Origin: Pisolithus tinctorius
Lineage: Eukaryota; Basidiomycota; Agaricomycetes; Boletales; Pisolithaceae
Direction: 5' to 3'
NCBI GenBank assembly: GCA_024663395.1
Contig: JANFAH010000027.1
Coordinates: 310,001 to 374,000, forward strand
DNA: 64,000 nucleotides
The position numbers and the translations under genes are program-made. The notes below the pieces were generated by a model. It saw only the letters and a list, made by a program, of their open reading frames with translations. It searched no databases and was not told the DNA's origin. Below are positions 45,084 through 56,401 of this stretch, piece after piece (position 1 is the stretch's first letter; each line of letters starts with the position of its first letter).

Positions 45084-45830
45084 TAAGGGAATGGCACTCA
45101 AATGGTTCAAGCCAGACCTCCTTCTCACTGGTGAACCCAAGGACCCACCCCTGTGGATGGACAGCTGGCACAAGTTTGTCATCAAACTCCAGCTGACCTT
45201 TGGCCCCATGACCCAGTAGCAGAAGCTGAGAACCAGCTTGACCACCTAACCATGAAAGAAACCCACTGCATCAACAAATACATGGTTGAGTTTAACAGGC
45301 TAGCTACCCAGGTCCAGGGTTACAGCAACAGGGCTCTCTGCCACTTCTTCTATGCTGGTCTTCCCAACCAAATCAAAGACAAGATAAGCCAGGTAGGCAA
45401 ACCCCCCACCCTTGAAGATCTTCGCCATCTAGCTCAGGACATAGACACCCACTACTGGGAATGATGTGAGGAAGTCCAATTCCAGAACTGGTCTTCCAGT
45501 AATCAGAACTTGTCAAAGGCCAGCAATAAAGACTCAAACACTGACAAAGGGAAAACCTTGGCATCCAACACCTCCCAGTCCCCTGCTGCACCAAAGACCA
45601 GCAGTACCAATGCCAGGTCTTCAAAGCCCAAGGCAGCCAGCAACAAACTTGGCAAGGATGGAAAGTTAACAGCTGCTGAGTGAAAGCGACATTTCAACCT
45701 AAAGCTCTGCATGTTCTGTGGAGGGGAAGGTCATGTAGCCAAGGAATGCCCCAAGAAGGTGGCCAAGGCTCAAGCAGCTGTGGCAGCCCTGGAAGCCACA
45801 CCAGAGGCCTCCACCAAGGCAAAAAAATAG
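45084..45830 (+). pseudogene. Gypsy C Gag, C-terminal part
   Basis: Resumes at KGMALKWFKPDLL, then LWMDSW. A one-base deletion near 45207 (GGCCCC-A against GGCCCCCA in A) shifts the frame into HDPVAEAENQLDHL. The retrotransposon Gag helix region continues to LRHLAQDID, then a Ser/Asn/Lys linker and a zinc knuckle CMFCGGEGHVAKEC (C-x2-C-x4-H-x4-C) that packages RNA. It ends at the TAG of 45828-45830 in the frameshift cassette. Confidence 0.88.
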
Positions 45831-45868
45831 TTGGCAGTCCTCAGAACATCACACACCCTGAGGACTGT
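45821..45868 (+). promoter_or_regulatory. Predicted -1 frameshift signal, gypsy C gag-pol
   Basis: A_AAA_AAA (45821-45827) precedes the gag stop TAG. A 6-nt spacer is followed by a hairpin: 45834-45844 pairs with 45858-45868 (11 pairs, one G-U) around a 13-nt loop. Pol is open in the -1 frame from here. Geometry is identical to element A at 50174-50221, with compensatory changes in the stem. Confidence 0.8.
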
Positions 45869-48237
45869 GTTGACTCTGGTGGTGTGCTCTCGGAGGTTAA
45901 GTTCAACATGTCCACTCTTTGCAACCCAAATAGTCTTATGCCTACCATTTCTTTAGCATCCTATGATGAGCTGGCATTCCTGGTACTCATTGACTCTGGC
46001 TCTACACACTGTTTTATAGATACACAATTTGCAAATAAAATCTCTGTCCCCCTTTACTCTGTCCTGCTGGTCCAGCTTTGGCTGTTCAATGGCATGTCCA
46101 ACTTGGTCATCACCCAGGCAGCAGATCTCATCTTCATCTTTCCCTCTGGTGATGCAACCCTGGTCACCCTCTATGTAACCCTGCTGGACTCCAAGTGCAA
46201 GGCAGTCTTAGGATACAACTGGCTCACCCAACACAATCTGTCAATTGACTGGGTCTCGAGCAGTATTAGATTCCAGATGCCTGTACAATGAGTGCCAGAC
46301 CCCCTGATGTCACCCCCTGACCCCAAGCCTTTGGCTCCCAGATCAACCACCTTCAGCTCTAATGAGCACCTGACCCCACAATTAGAGAAACTGGTTGCAC
46401 CAGGCTTGACTTGCCCACCCATTGCCTTCATCAATACTGCAGCCTATGTCTGGGCATGTAAACTTGAAGGGTCTTCTCAGTTCAGCCTCCAGCTCCATCC
46501 CTTGGCTCTCACCTCCCTTCAGTCTTCAAAAGTAGAAGATGCACTGAACCTCTCCAGCATTCCACCAGAGTACCATGAGTATGCCAATGTGTTCAGTAAA
46601 TCCAAAGCCACTACCCTAGCACCCCACCGAGAACATGATCTTAAGATCAAGCTAGAAGGAGACTCATCACCACCCCTCAGCCCTATCTACTCCCTGTCAC
46701 TGGTAGAGCTTGAAGCTCTCTGGGCCTTCCTAGATGAACATCTGACTACTGGGTTCATCCAACCAACCTCTTCCCCCCATGGAGCACTGGTCCTCTTTGT
46801 CAAGAAGAAGGACAGCTCCCTTCAGCTTTGTGTTGACTTCCAGGGCTTGAACAACATCACTAAAAAGGACTGATACCCACTCCCCCTCATCACTGACCTC
46901 CTGGACTCACCATCCCAGGCCAAGGGTTACACCAGAATTGACCTCAGACATGTGTATCACCTAGTCCAGATTGCTGATGATGAATGGAAAACTGCACTCT
47001 GCACTTGGTATGGGTCCTTTGAATGGCTTGTCATGCCTTTCAGTCTGTCCAACACCCCAGTGGTGTTCCAATGCTTCGTCAACACAGTGTTCACTGACCT
47101 CCTAGATGTGTGTGTCATGGTATACCTGGATGACATACTCATCTACTCCAACAATGAGAACTCACACTGGCAGTAGGTTAAAGAGGTTCTGCACTGACTC
47201 CAGAAACATGGCCTGTATGCCAAACCAGAAAAATGTGAGTTCCACTCCAAGTCAGTAGAGTACCTAGGCTACTGTCTTTCGCCAACTGGCCTCACCATGT
47301 CCAGTGAAAAGATCAAAGCCATCTGCGACTGGCCCAAGCCCTGGAAGGTCAAGGACATCCAATCCTTCCTGGGCTTTGCCAACTTCTACCAACATTTCAT
47401 CTACAACTACTCAGACATTGTCATCCCCTTGACCCACCTTATGTGAAAAGACATACCCTGGAACTTCTCCAAGGAGTGCTGGTCAGCCTGCAATAAGCTC
47501 AAAGAAGCTTTCACCACTGCTCCTATCCTTACTCACTTCATTCCCAGTGCTTAACTACAGTGGAAACTGATGCCTCAGACTATGCCATCACCAGCATACT
47601 GTCCATTACCAGTGAAGACAAGCAACTTTGTCTGGTTGCCTTTTACTCTCAGACACTGTCTGTGCTGGAACTCAACTATGACACTCATGATAAGGAGTTG
47701 CTTGCTATCTTTGAAGCCTTCTGGGCCTGGAGACACTACTTGGAGGGTGCCCCTCTACCCATTGATGTGGTCACTGACCACAAGAACCTAGAATACTTCT
47801 CAACCTCTAAGGTACTCACATGCTGGCAAGCCTGGTGGTCTGAGTACCTGTCACAGTTCAACCTTGTCATCTGTTTCTGCCCAGGTAAGCTCAGTGCTAA
47901 GCCTGATGCTCTCACTAGATGATGGGACATCTACCCCAAAGAGGGGGATAGGGGCTATGCCCAGGCAAACCCCCACAACCTCTGACTGGTGTTCATGCAA
48001 GAACAGCTAGTCTCGGCTCTCCACACCACATGCTTGGAGTACCCCATACTATGTGCCAGCCTTCTAATGGACATAGAACAACTCCACAAAGAAATACTTG
48101 CTGCACTACCCTTGGACCCACTGTCCCAACACTGACTCACAGACACCTCTGACCCTCAGTGGTCAATCAATAGCACTGGCCTGCTGTGCCTCAATAACTG
48201 GATCTATGTACCAGATGCCAATGACCTTCAGCTCAAG
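45834..48237 (+). pseudogene. Gypsy C Pol (protease, RT, RNase H), truncated by element A
   Basis: Protease LIDSGSTHCFID with catalytic Asp intact; ILG-type motif at [32 protein letters not shown] and an intact YLDDILIYS. RNase H: TDASDYAI and TDHKNLEYFS. Stops at about 46870, 47174 and 47920 are mostly TGA; the last aligns with CGA in A. A frameshift lies near 47555. The reading ends at 48237 inside the region before the integrase, where the LTR of element A begins, with TCAAG as the left copy of its target site. Confidence 0.92.
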
Positions 48238-48765
48238 TGTCATAGCCATATCTCGACCCCAGCCGGACTCGGCCTCGCACTCACTTAGTCCGGCATCGGC
48301 CTCGCCTGTTTGCTATCCCCAGATGTCCTAGCGCGGTAGACACTGCTTTGCAGTGTCTGTCATTTCGGTTAAGTCCTGTCCCCGGTCCTGTCCCTGGTCT
48401 ACCTGTCCCGGTCTCCATTACCTTAGTCATACGTTAGTAATCCTTGTCTTACCAATCCTCTTAGCAATCCTTGCGAGACCAGCATTACCAGTCTCCATAC
48501 TATAGTTGTTTCTAGTATATAAACTCGTAGATACTCGGCCTGTAGACCTCAGTCTGAAATCAACTAAGTATCTCCTGATAACCCCGCCTCGGCCTCGGAC
48601 TCGGACTGAGATCCACACAAGGGAATAGTGCTGTATCTTCAGTCGCTAAGTCCAATCAGTCCAACTACCTGTATCCTCGACTCCTCCCCTGATCCCGACC
48701 CCTCGGCCTCACGCCCGCTTCGGTCTCCGGTCCGGCCTCAACCCGGACAGTCCTCGTACTTGACA
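48238..48765 (+). repeat. 5' LTR of gypsy element A
   Basis: TGTCATAGCC to GTACTTGACA, 528 bp, inserted in the pol of gypsy C. TATATAAA at 48516-48523 is the likely TATA box, about 34 bases upstream of AGTCTGAAAT (48551-48560). CpG is retained (CGGCCTCGGAC), unlike the LTRs of older families. Confidence 0.95.
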
Positions 48766-48767
48766 GT

Positions 48768-48777
48768 ATTTCAGACT
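48768..48777 (+). promoter_or_regulatory. Self-primer binding site of element A
   Basis: ATTTCAGACT, two bases after the 5' LTR, is the exact complement of AGTCTGAAAT at the presumed transcript start (48551-48560). In the Tf1/sushi group the transcript's first bases fold back to prime minus-strand synthesis in place of a tRNA. No tRNA-type TGG start is present here. Confidence 0.72.
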
Positions 48778-48803
48778 CGCCACTTGTGTGGGTCTAAATC
48801 ATC

Positions 48804-50183
48804 ATGGCAACCAAGACTCGCTTCCAACCTCCCCGTGGCCGCTCTGCCACTAATCCTGACTCCGCTTCAGCCAGTGGGGCTCACCGCGAAACAGCACTAG
48901 CTGCTTTGGGCGCCACTAGGCGCTCTCCAGGTCCCGTTGGTCCTTTCAGGGGCTTCTCAGCCCGCACATCTAACACCCCCACCCCACGTCATCCCACTGC
49001 TCCCATCCCTGAGGGTGACCCCGGTGATGATGGGCCGGGCGACGATGATGACAACAACCCAGACGATGATGACCCCAGTGATAATGGTCCCGGTGATGAT
49101 AACCCGGAAGATAATGATCCGGAAGACGATCCGGACTTCCCAGATCCGGACACCGAACCCGCGGTCGCAGTCTTCGACAGCCTCACGAAGGCCATCAAGC
49201 TGTTGGCTTGCAACACCCGTACTAGTCCTGAGTCCTCAAGCAGGACCAAGTTACGTGAGCCTGACACCTTTGATGGTACCGACCCCAAGAAGCTTCGCGC
49301 GTTCTTCATCCAGTGCGAGCTTAATTTCCAAGACTGACCTCGGGCTTTCAGGACCGATCACGCCAAAGTCATCTTCGCCCAGTCGTACCTCAAAGGTATG
49401 GCTCTTGAATGGTTCGAGCCGGACTTGCTCAGGCTCGACGACCCCGATGACCGGCCTCTTTGGATGGACTCCTGGAGGGAGTTCGTCCTAGAGCTGCAAA
49501 CCACCTTCGGCCCCCACGACCCGGTCGCTGACGCCGAGAGTCAGCTTGACCATCTACATATGAAGGAAAGTCAGCGCATCAATAAATATGTAGTCGACTT
49601 CAATCGGCTTGCCTCGCAAGTCCGAGGCTACGGTGATGGTGCGCTGCACCACCACTTCTATTCCGGCCTCCCAGACCAAATCAAGGATGAGGTCTGTCGA
49701 GTTGGCAAACCCTGGACACTACACGAGCTCCGTCATCTCGCCCAGGAGATAGATGCGCGCTATTGGGAGCGCAAGGAAGAAGTCCAGTGGGCGAGTAAGC
49801 ACCAAGGCTCGTCCAACTCCAGCAACAACAAGTCCGGAGGTTCCGGCAATAACAGTCAGCCCAAGACCGGTCAGGAGAAAGCCAAGACCGGCAACAACAA
49901 CTCCAGTTCCACCCAGTCCAAGCCGGCTTCATCGAAGCCGGGCAATAGCAATAACAGTAATTCGTCCAAGCCCGAGCCTAGCAAACTTGGGAAGGATGGG
50001 AAACTCACCCCAGAGGAACGCAAGCGTCGCCTAGACGGAAACCTCTGCATGTTCTGCGGAGGGTCCGGTCATTTTGCTGACAGATGCCCTAAGAAAGCTG
50101 GAAAGGCCAAAGCTCGCGCTGCGGCCACCACTGAGGCCGCGCCGGCCTCGGGCTCGGGTACTACCCCCGAGACAAAAAAATAG
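48804..50183 (+). CDS. gag: Gypsy A Gag
   Basis: ATG at 48804 (MATKTRFQPPRGRS). Disordered Ser/Pro and long Asp/Asn-rich N-terminal region, then the Gag capsid-like region from DTFDGTDPKKLRAFF through LWMDSWREFVLELQ to HHFYSGLPDQIKDEV, a Ser/Asn/Gly linker and a zinc knuckle CMFCGGSGHFADRC that binds genomic RNA. One premature TGA at 49335-49337 sits where CGA (Arg) is expected. Otherwise the frame is open to TAG at 50181-50183, which lies inside the frameshift cassette. Gag forms the cytoplasmic virus-like particle in which reverse transcription takes place. Confidence 0.9.
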
Positions 50184-50221
50184 GTAGCAGCTCCCAGGAC
50201 TCCGCACAATCTGGGAGCTGC
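50174..50221 (+). promoter_or_regulatory. Predicted -1 frameshift signal, gypsy A gag-pol
   Basis: A_AAA_AAA at 50174-50180 in the gag frame, followed at once by TAG. After a 6-nt spacer, GCAGCTCCCAG (50187-50197) pairs perfectly with CTGGGAGCTGC (50211-50221) around a 13-nt loop. Pol is open in the -1 frame from 50180 with no start codon until well inside. This is the standard slippery site, spacer and stem arrangement for Gag-Pol synthesis. Confidence 0.83.
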
Positions 50222-52675
50222 GTTGACTCCGGTTGTGCAAACTTGGAGGCTCGTCTCAACGCATCCGCTCTTTCCAGTCCGAACTCTTTAACCCTGTATG
50301 TCACTATAGAAAACCCAGAAATACCTCGGCTTTGTACTTTAGTGGACTCTGGTTCCACTCATTGTTTCATAGATAATCACTTTGCTAATCAACACTCTTT
50401 TACCCCGTACTCGGTCTCCCCAATCCGACTCCGGCTTTTCGATGGAACATCCACCTTCACCATAACCCAAGCAGTAGATGTCAACATTCGCTTCGCATCC
50501 GGCGATGTCACACCGGTAACCCTGTTTTTAGCCCCGTTGGATTCTGAGTGTAAGATAGTTCTTGGACATGACTGGCTCACCCACTACAATCCGTTGATTG
50601 ATTGGGTACTGAGTAGTCTAACATTCCAGACTCCTGCACAAGGAATGCCAACCCTGTTGACACCCCCTGTAAGCCTGGTCTCCACCAGCCTTCCTGACCC
50701 CGGTCCTAGTGACCAACCCGGCCTCGCGCCATCTGTACCGGTCTCCGACTCTCCGACTCGCACCCCTCTGAAGGCCCCTCTTGTTTCCCTCATCAATGCA
50801 GCCGCCTTTGTGCACGCCTGCAAACTAGAAGGGTCTGTCCAGTTCCAACTTCAGCTCTGCCCCTCGGATTCAGCTCAAGCCTGATCGGCCTCGGCTTCCC
50901 CTCCTCCGGCCTTACCCAATGTCCCGGAAGAGTACCACAACTTCGCTGATGTATTCAGCAAGGCCAAGGCCTCGGCACTCCCACCACACCGGGAGTATGA
51001 CCTGAAGATAGAGCTCGAAGAAGGAACAACCCCGCCATTAGGCACCATCTACTCGCTGTCCCCAGTTGAGCTCCAAGCTCTCCGGACTTTCATCGACGAA
51101 AACCTTACTACCGGATTCATTCGGCCTACTTCCTCCCCTTATGCTGCACCGGTCCTCTTTGTCAAAAAGAAGGACGGCTCCCTCCAACTCTGTGTAGACT
51201 TCCGCGGCCTCAACAAAATCACTAAGAAGGATCGCTACCCACTCCCGCTCATCTCCGACCTGTTAGATTCACCAAGCCGAGCCAAGATCTACACCAAGAT
51301 TGATCTTCGGCATGCCTACCATCTCGTCTGGATTGCTCCGGGCAATGAATGGAAGACCGCATTCCGGACTCGGTATGGATCTTACGAGTGGTTAGTAATG
51401 CCCTTCGGCCTCACCAATGCCCCGGCCGCCTTCCAACGCTTCGTGAATACCATCTTCGCGGATATGTTGGATGTCTGCATAGTCGTCTACTTAGATGACA
51501 TCTTAATCTACTCCGGAGATAAGGAGTCTCACAAGTGGCATGTCCGAGAGGTCCTCCGCCGGCTTTGGCTTCACGGCCTTTATGCGAAGCCAGAGAAATG
51601 TGAGTTTCACTCGGACTCGGTCAAATATCTCGGATTCCACCTCTCCCCTGCCGGCCTCACGATGTCGAAGGAAAAAGTCCAGACCATCTGCGACTGGCCT
51701 GAGCCTCGCAAGGTCAAAGACATACAATCCTTCCTCGGCTTCACCAACTTCTACCACCGGTTTATCTTTAACTACTTGGACATCGTCGTACCACTGACTC
51801 AGCTTACCCGCAAGGGGGCTCCTTGGAACTTCTCTGAGGAGTGCCGCCAGTCTTTCAATAACCTCAAGGCCGCCTTCACCACTGCGCCGGTCTTAACTCA
51901 TTTCATCCCCGGGGTTCCTATCACTGTCGAGACCGATGCTTCGGACTATGCCATCACCAGCATCCTCTCTATCACCTGCGGCGACAGCCAGATCCATCCG
52001 GTCGCTTTCTACTCCTGGACTCTGACGGCCCCGGAATTGAATTATGATACCCACGATAAGGAACTGCTTGCAATCTTTGAAGCATTCCGGACCTGGCGCC
52101 ATTACCTTGAGGGCTCGGCCTCACCAGTCGACGTTGTTACCGACCACAAGAATCTCGAGTACTTCTCTACCTCCAAAGTACTCACCTGCCGCCAAGCTCA
52201 CTGGTCCGAATTCCTGTCTCAGTTCAACATGATCATCAGGTTCAGGCCCGGTAAGCTCAGGGCTAAGCCCGACGCCCTAACTAGACGATGGGATGTCTAC
52301 CCCAAAGAGGGGGATAGCGGCTATGCCCGAGTGAACCCGCAAAATCTGAGACCGGTCTTCACCCAGGAGCAACTAGCGGTCTCCCTCCGTGCAACCTACC
52401 TCGAATACCCGGTCTTACGAGCAGTCGCACTGATGGATATAGAGAAACTTCATAATGATATCCTGACTGCACTGCCGGACGACCCGGTCTCACAAACCCA
52501 TCTCTCCGACATGTCTGATCCCCGGTGGTCAGTAGATGACACCGGCTTCCTTCATCTTGATGGAAGGATCTACATGCCGGACTCAAATGACCTCCGCCTT
52601 AGGGTCTTGCGCCTCAAGCATGACCACCCTCTGTCCGGCCACTTCGGCCAAAACCGCACTTTAGAACTTATCCGG
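50180..52675 (+). CDS. pol: Gypsy A Pol, protease to RNase H, interrupted by element H
   Basis: Read by -1 frameshift from gag. Protease: LVDSGSTHCFID with the catalytic Asp, then VLGHDWLTHYNP. A TGA at 50882-50884 (former CGA) breaks the linker before VPEEYHNFADVFSKA. RT: VKKKDGSLQLCVDF, IDLRHAYHLVW and the catalytic [11 protein letters not shown]. RNase H: TDASDYAI, ELNYDTHDKELLAI and TDHKNLEYFS. The integrase begins with KHDHPLSGHFGQ and is cut after LELIR by the H element at 52676; the protein continues at 56921. Apart from one stop and one insertion the catalytic residues are intact. Confidence 0.93.
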
Positions 52676-53032
52676 TGTAGGAAATGAGATTTATGGGAGA
52701 GTAGAAGTAGCTGAGTAAAGCAGGGATATCTGAGGGGAGTGAGTAAGCCAAAGGGGCTTCTATAGCCTAGGCAAGGATCCTGGTTGTTGTCTGAAGGCTT
52801 CTGAGGCTGTCTGGGTGCAGGGAAACGACCTGCTTGAACTCGTCTCTCGTCTCTGGTAACTCGTCTATTATTCTTAAAAAAAACTAACTACATCCAGTAC
52901 TAGGTAGTGCTGACTAAGCGACCAAAATGCAAAACTCTAAGTACCACTAGCAGAAAAAACACCTAGAATCAAAACTGAATAAAATGAACAAAATAAAACA
53001 ATTCCCCTAGTAGGGAAATTACATTCCCTACA
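52676..53032 (-). repeat. 3' LTR of element H
   Basis: Direct copy of 56564-56920 with no difference noticed, which indicates a very recent insertion. Element orientation is minus. Confidence 0.93.
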
Positions 53033-53359
53033 TCCCAGGGGTACTTGAGATATTGACTGTCCCCAGTCAACTCGAAGGCAGCGCGACTATACAAGAATCC
53101 GAAGCCATGAGGGAGGGGGGCAAGACAATGCCTCGTCGACGAAAAACAGTTGCTTGAGGTGGCATGAAACAAGACACGATGGTAGAAGGGAACGCGACGA
53201 GCACAGCGCAAAACGAACAGAGAGAGCCCGCGACCCCAATCCTGAGATATCCATAAATCTGCCCAAAGGGTACCCTCATCCACCAAAAACCAAATGTAGC
53301 CATGAGTTCTGCAGTGACGACGACGGAAAAGGTACCATTCTGAAGCTGTTGAACAGTAG

Positions 53360-54680
53360 CATCAGGATCCCGAAAAGCGAGAGATCCATTCGAGAAACGG
53401 GCGAGATACTCGCAGAGTCGTCCTAAGGCACCGGCAACAACAAAACGGCGCACATCTCCACAACGGCAGTAGCGAGCGTGATGTATGATATACCGTCAGA
53501 AAGCCCTCGACGGGTAGTACAAAGTCCCCGAAAAGCGAGAGGTCCGGCAGTGAAATGGGCGAGCTATCATGCATACAGCGTTGTTGACTGAAGAGGGAAC
53601 ACTGCAGACCAACGACGGATGCTCGGGATGCGGCAAAACTGCCAGTAACGATGGAGGGGAATGTAGCGAACATGTGAAAAAGAGACGGAGGGAATCCGTC
53701 TACGCGGGCCTAAGATATTCGCAAAGACGTCCGAAAGTGCCTCTAACCACGAAAATGAGCATATCTCGACGATGTCTGCGCGGAATTTGACAAAAGAGGC
53801 ATCCCCAGAAAGGGCTACGCGAGGGGAATGGACTGCCAGAAAAGCGAGAGGAACGGTGCCCGAGTGCGCGAGATACGACGAGAGGACTTCGAGGGTGGGG
53901 AGAAGGAGTCGACTTGCACAACAACGGCTGGGACGATCAACACGAAACTCTGGGGGACAGTAAAGGACCCGTAGACGAACAGGGAGAACGAGGAAGTAAG
54001 CCGATTGGATCAGCCGATCCCGAGTTATACGCGAAACCGTCTCGAAACCCTCTGGATACAAAAACGCCCATATCTCAACAACGGTTGCGCGGAATTTTAC
54101 AAAGCATGTGTCCCCAGGAAGGGTTCGGCGAGAGGGATGAACAACCCGAAAAGCGAGAGGAACGGCGCAGAACTGCGCGAGCTACTGCGGCAAGACCTCG
54201 AGGTGAACCTTCTCGCAAAAGCGCGAATTCCTCTGGAACCGCTGGGCGCGCCAAAACATTCTTGGTATCCCTGGAAAGGTCTCGCCGAGTAGTACCGGCA
54301 TGCCAAAAGGCGAGAGACGCGGCACAAATTCGCGCGAGTTACAGTCAGAAGACCCCATGCACCAAAAATGAGAAATAACTCCGGAACCACTGAGCGCGCT
54401 GAAACATTCTTGGGCTCTCTGGAAAGCTCTCGTCGAGTAGTACCAGTCCGCGGAAAAGCGAGGCGCGACGCGGAAACGAGCGAGATACGACTACAGGACC
54501 CTGAGAATGGACCTATCCACAAAAATGCGAATATCTCCTCAACGGCTGGGCGCCTGCAAGCGATCTTGGTACCAACAGAGAGCTAACGTCGAGTAGAACG
54601 AGCCTGCCAAAAAGCGAGAGGCACGGCGTGATAACGAGCGAGATACACGCTCGGTATGCGCTCGGTACGAGGGAGGTAGC
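53360..54680. repeat. About 155-bp diverged tandem repeats inside H
   Basis: Units are marked by AAAAGCGAGAG followed about 30 bases later by GCGAGATACGA-type sequence. Markers at about 53371, 53532, 53677, 53839, 53990, 54149, 54306, 54454 and 54608 are spaced 145-163 bp. The units are highly diverged although the LTRs are alike, so the array is older than this insertion. Open frames exist on both strands but show no family. It occupies the place where pol would be. Confidence 0.7.
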
Positions 54681-54973
54681 ATTTGTCTCGACAAGCGACG
54701 AGCGTTGTCGGCAGTAATTTCGTCAGAACTGTATCCGCGGATGGGAGGTGTCGTGTAGAGCGTGGGGAGGTGCTAGGTGCAATGCTACTCAGTGTTCTGC
54801 GGGGAACTCGAGCCTGGGGGGTAAAAGACGAAGGGCAAAACAAGAAAATTCAAACATATCTAATGTACCAAAAATTCCGCATTACGACGCAGGTAGATCC
54901 ATACTAGATACTGTAAGATCCATAAGCAAAAGAAGTAAAAAAAAACATAACGGAATTTGTGCGACATGCAGCA

Positions 54974-56401
54974 TCAACGCGCTCTTCGAGAGCGCCGGGG
55001 CGTGCGACTGCGGCTGCGCGACCGCTTCGGCTTGGAACGGATGTATGAATATGCCTTCCTCGAACGTGAACGAGAGCGCGAGCGTGAGGATGATGACGAC
55101 GACAAGGAAGAAGGGGGTGAGCCACTAGTCGAATATGAACATGAGCGCCTTCGAGCGCGACGCTGCTTCAAGCTGTGGGAATACGACTGGACCGGTATGA
55201 ATTCATCTTTCGAATGTATGTACGAACCCTTTCGAGTCTGCGAGCGTGAACGTGAATGACGATGCGAGGGTGATTTGCCCTGGGTATGTGGCTGCGCGTG
55301 TGGTGAGCTACAAGAGCGCTCAGCTGACGAGCGATGAGACTGAACGGCTGGTGGGTCAGGTACTACTGGCTCGGGCTGGAGAGTAGGTAGGGACCGAGTA
55401 GACATGATGCTCGTTCGAGCGGGTACACGCGATGGTGTGTCGAACATGCTTCGAGAGGGTGCGGCTGTGGGTGGAAGCGAGCGAGCGGGCGACGGGCCTG
55501 TATGAGCCTCGAGCTGGCCTGTCAGCAAAGACCAGTTGTCGAGACGGTCTCGCAGAGTCCGTCCGGCAACTTCGCGCGGGATTTCCAGTCCTGTAGGTAG
55601 AACAACACGGCCGTTTATGAGTAGACACTTTCCCGAAGCTAAATACGACTTGTATGAATGGCAACCAGCCCGAATATGGCCCGAAAGTCCGCAGAAGAAG
55701 CAGAACGAATATGAACGGCGGGGTGTACGGCTGTCCGAGGCTTGTGGTGGCTGCGCGCGCGAACTGTCGACCTTGCAGCTCTTCCAGAGGCCGCCGCTCG
55801 ACCTCAGGACCTCCTTAGCTGTAGACATTAGACTGAGCACAGAATACTCTGATGCGTCGTGGTGTTCGAGCACCTCTCGCCTGAACTCTGGAGGGAACCC
55901 ATACTTGAACATACTGGCCAGGTGGGGCAACGGACCCAGTAGGTTCTCGAGAGATAACGAAATTCGACGGAAATTGCGATAATATTGCCCTAGGGATGAC
56001 ATTGAGATGACATCTGAACTCGCAAATCCAACCTTTAGGCTGGCAAGCTCGGTGGCATGACTTCGACTCGTTTCGTCCAATTCTGGGTACTGCTGAGTGA
56101 TTTCCGAGGTAAAACGAGCCCAATCTCCTTGACTACTACTGACGAAGTGGGACCAGAGGTCCGCCGATTCGAAAGGCGCATATTTGAGCGCAAATTTGAT
56201 GCGCGCGAGCCCGTCCGAGAGGCCGAATCCATCACAGAAGTCGATTATGTCATCAAAATAACTTTGAAGGTCCTCGGGGCGCCCAGAGAAGCTCGGTGCT
56301 TCGGGCGAGCCTCGGCACGGAATTTTGAGGCCGAGCATGAAGATAGTGGGTAACACGAGTGCGAGTGCTTGATATGTGAGTGTGCGCGAGTGGGAAAACA
56401 C
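54974..56401 (-). CDS. Gag-like protein of element H
   Basis: 475 codons without a stop. A capsid-like N-terminal half (KIPCRGSPEAPSFSGRPEDL, FALKYAPFESADLWSHF) is followed by a zinc knuckle CFFCGLSGHIRAGC, then GKCLLINGRVVLPTGLEIP, a segment I associate with basidiomycete LTR-element Gag proteins. The C-terminal third is Pro/Ser-rich and ends in a long Arg-Ser dipeptide tract (SRSRSRSRSRK), which is unusual for Gag and resembles SR splicing proteins. The start is the first Met in the frame at 56401; an internal Met at MLGLKIP (about 56338) is a good alternative. It would coat and package the element's RNA. Confidence 0.85.
   Translation of the reverse strand: MFSHSRTLTYQALALVLPTIFMLGLKIPCRGSPEAPSFSGRPEDLQSYFDDIIDFCDGFGLSDGLARIKFALKYAPFESADLWSHFVSSSQGDWARFTSEITQQYPELDETSRSHATELASLKVGFASSDVISMSSLGQYYRNFRRISLSLENLLGPLPHLASMFKYGFPPEFRREVLEHHDASEYSVLSLMSTAKEVLRSSGGLWKSCKVDSSRAQPPQASDSRTPRRSYSFCFFCGLSGHIRAGCHSYKSYLASGKCLLINGRVVLPTGLEIPREVAGRTLRDRLDNWSLLTGQLEAHTGPSPARSLPPTAAPSRSMFDTPSRVPARTSIMSTRSLPTLQPEPVVPDPPAVQSHRSSAERSCSSPHAQPHTQGKSPSHRHSRSRSQTRKGSYIHSKDEFIPVQSYSHSLKQRRARRRSCSYSTSGSPPSSLSSSSSSRSRSRSRSRKAYSYIRSKPKRSRSRSRTPRRSRRAR

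Noticed and set aside
53154..54907. Several ORFs of 60-164 codons on both strands in element H
   Set aside because: They lie in the 155-bp array, overlap each other on both strands and have no conserved motif.
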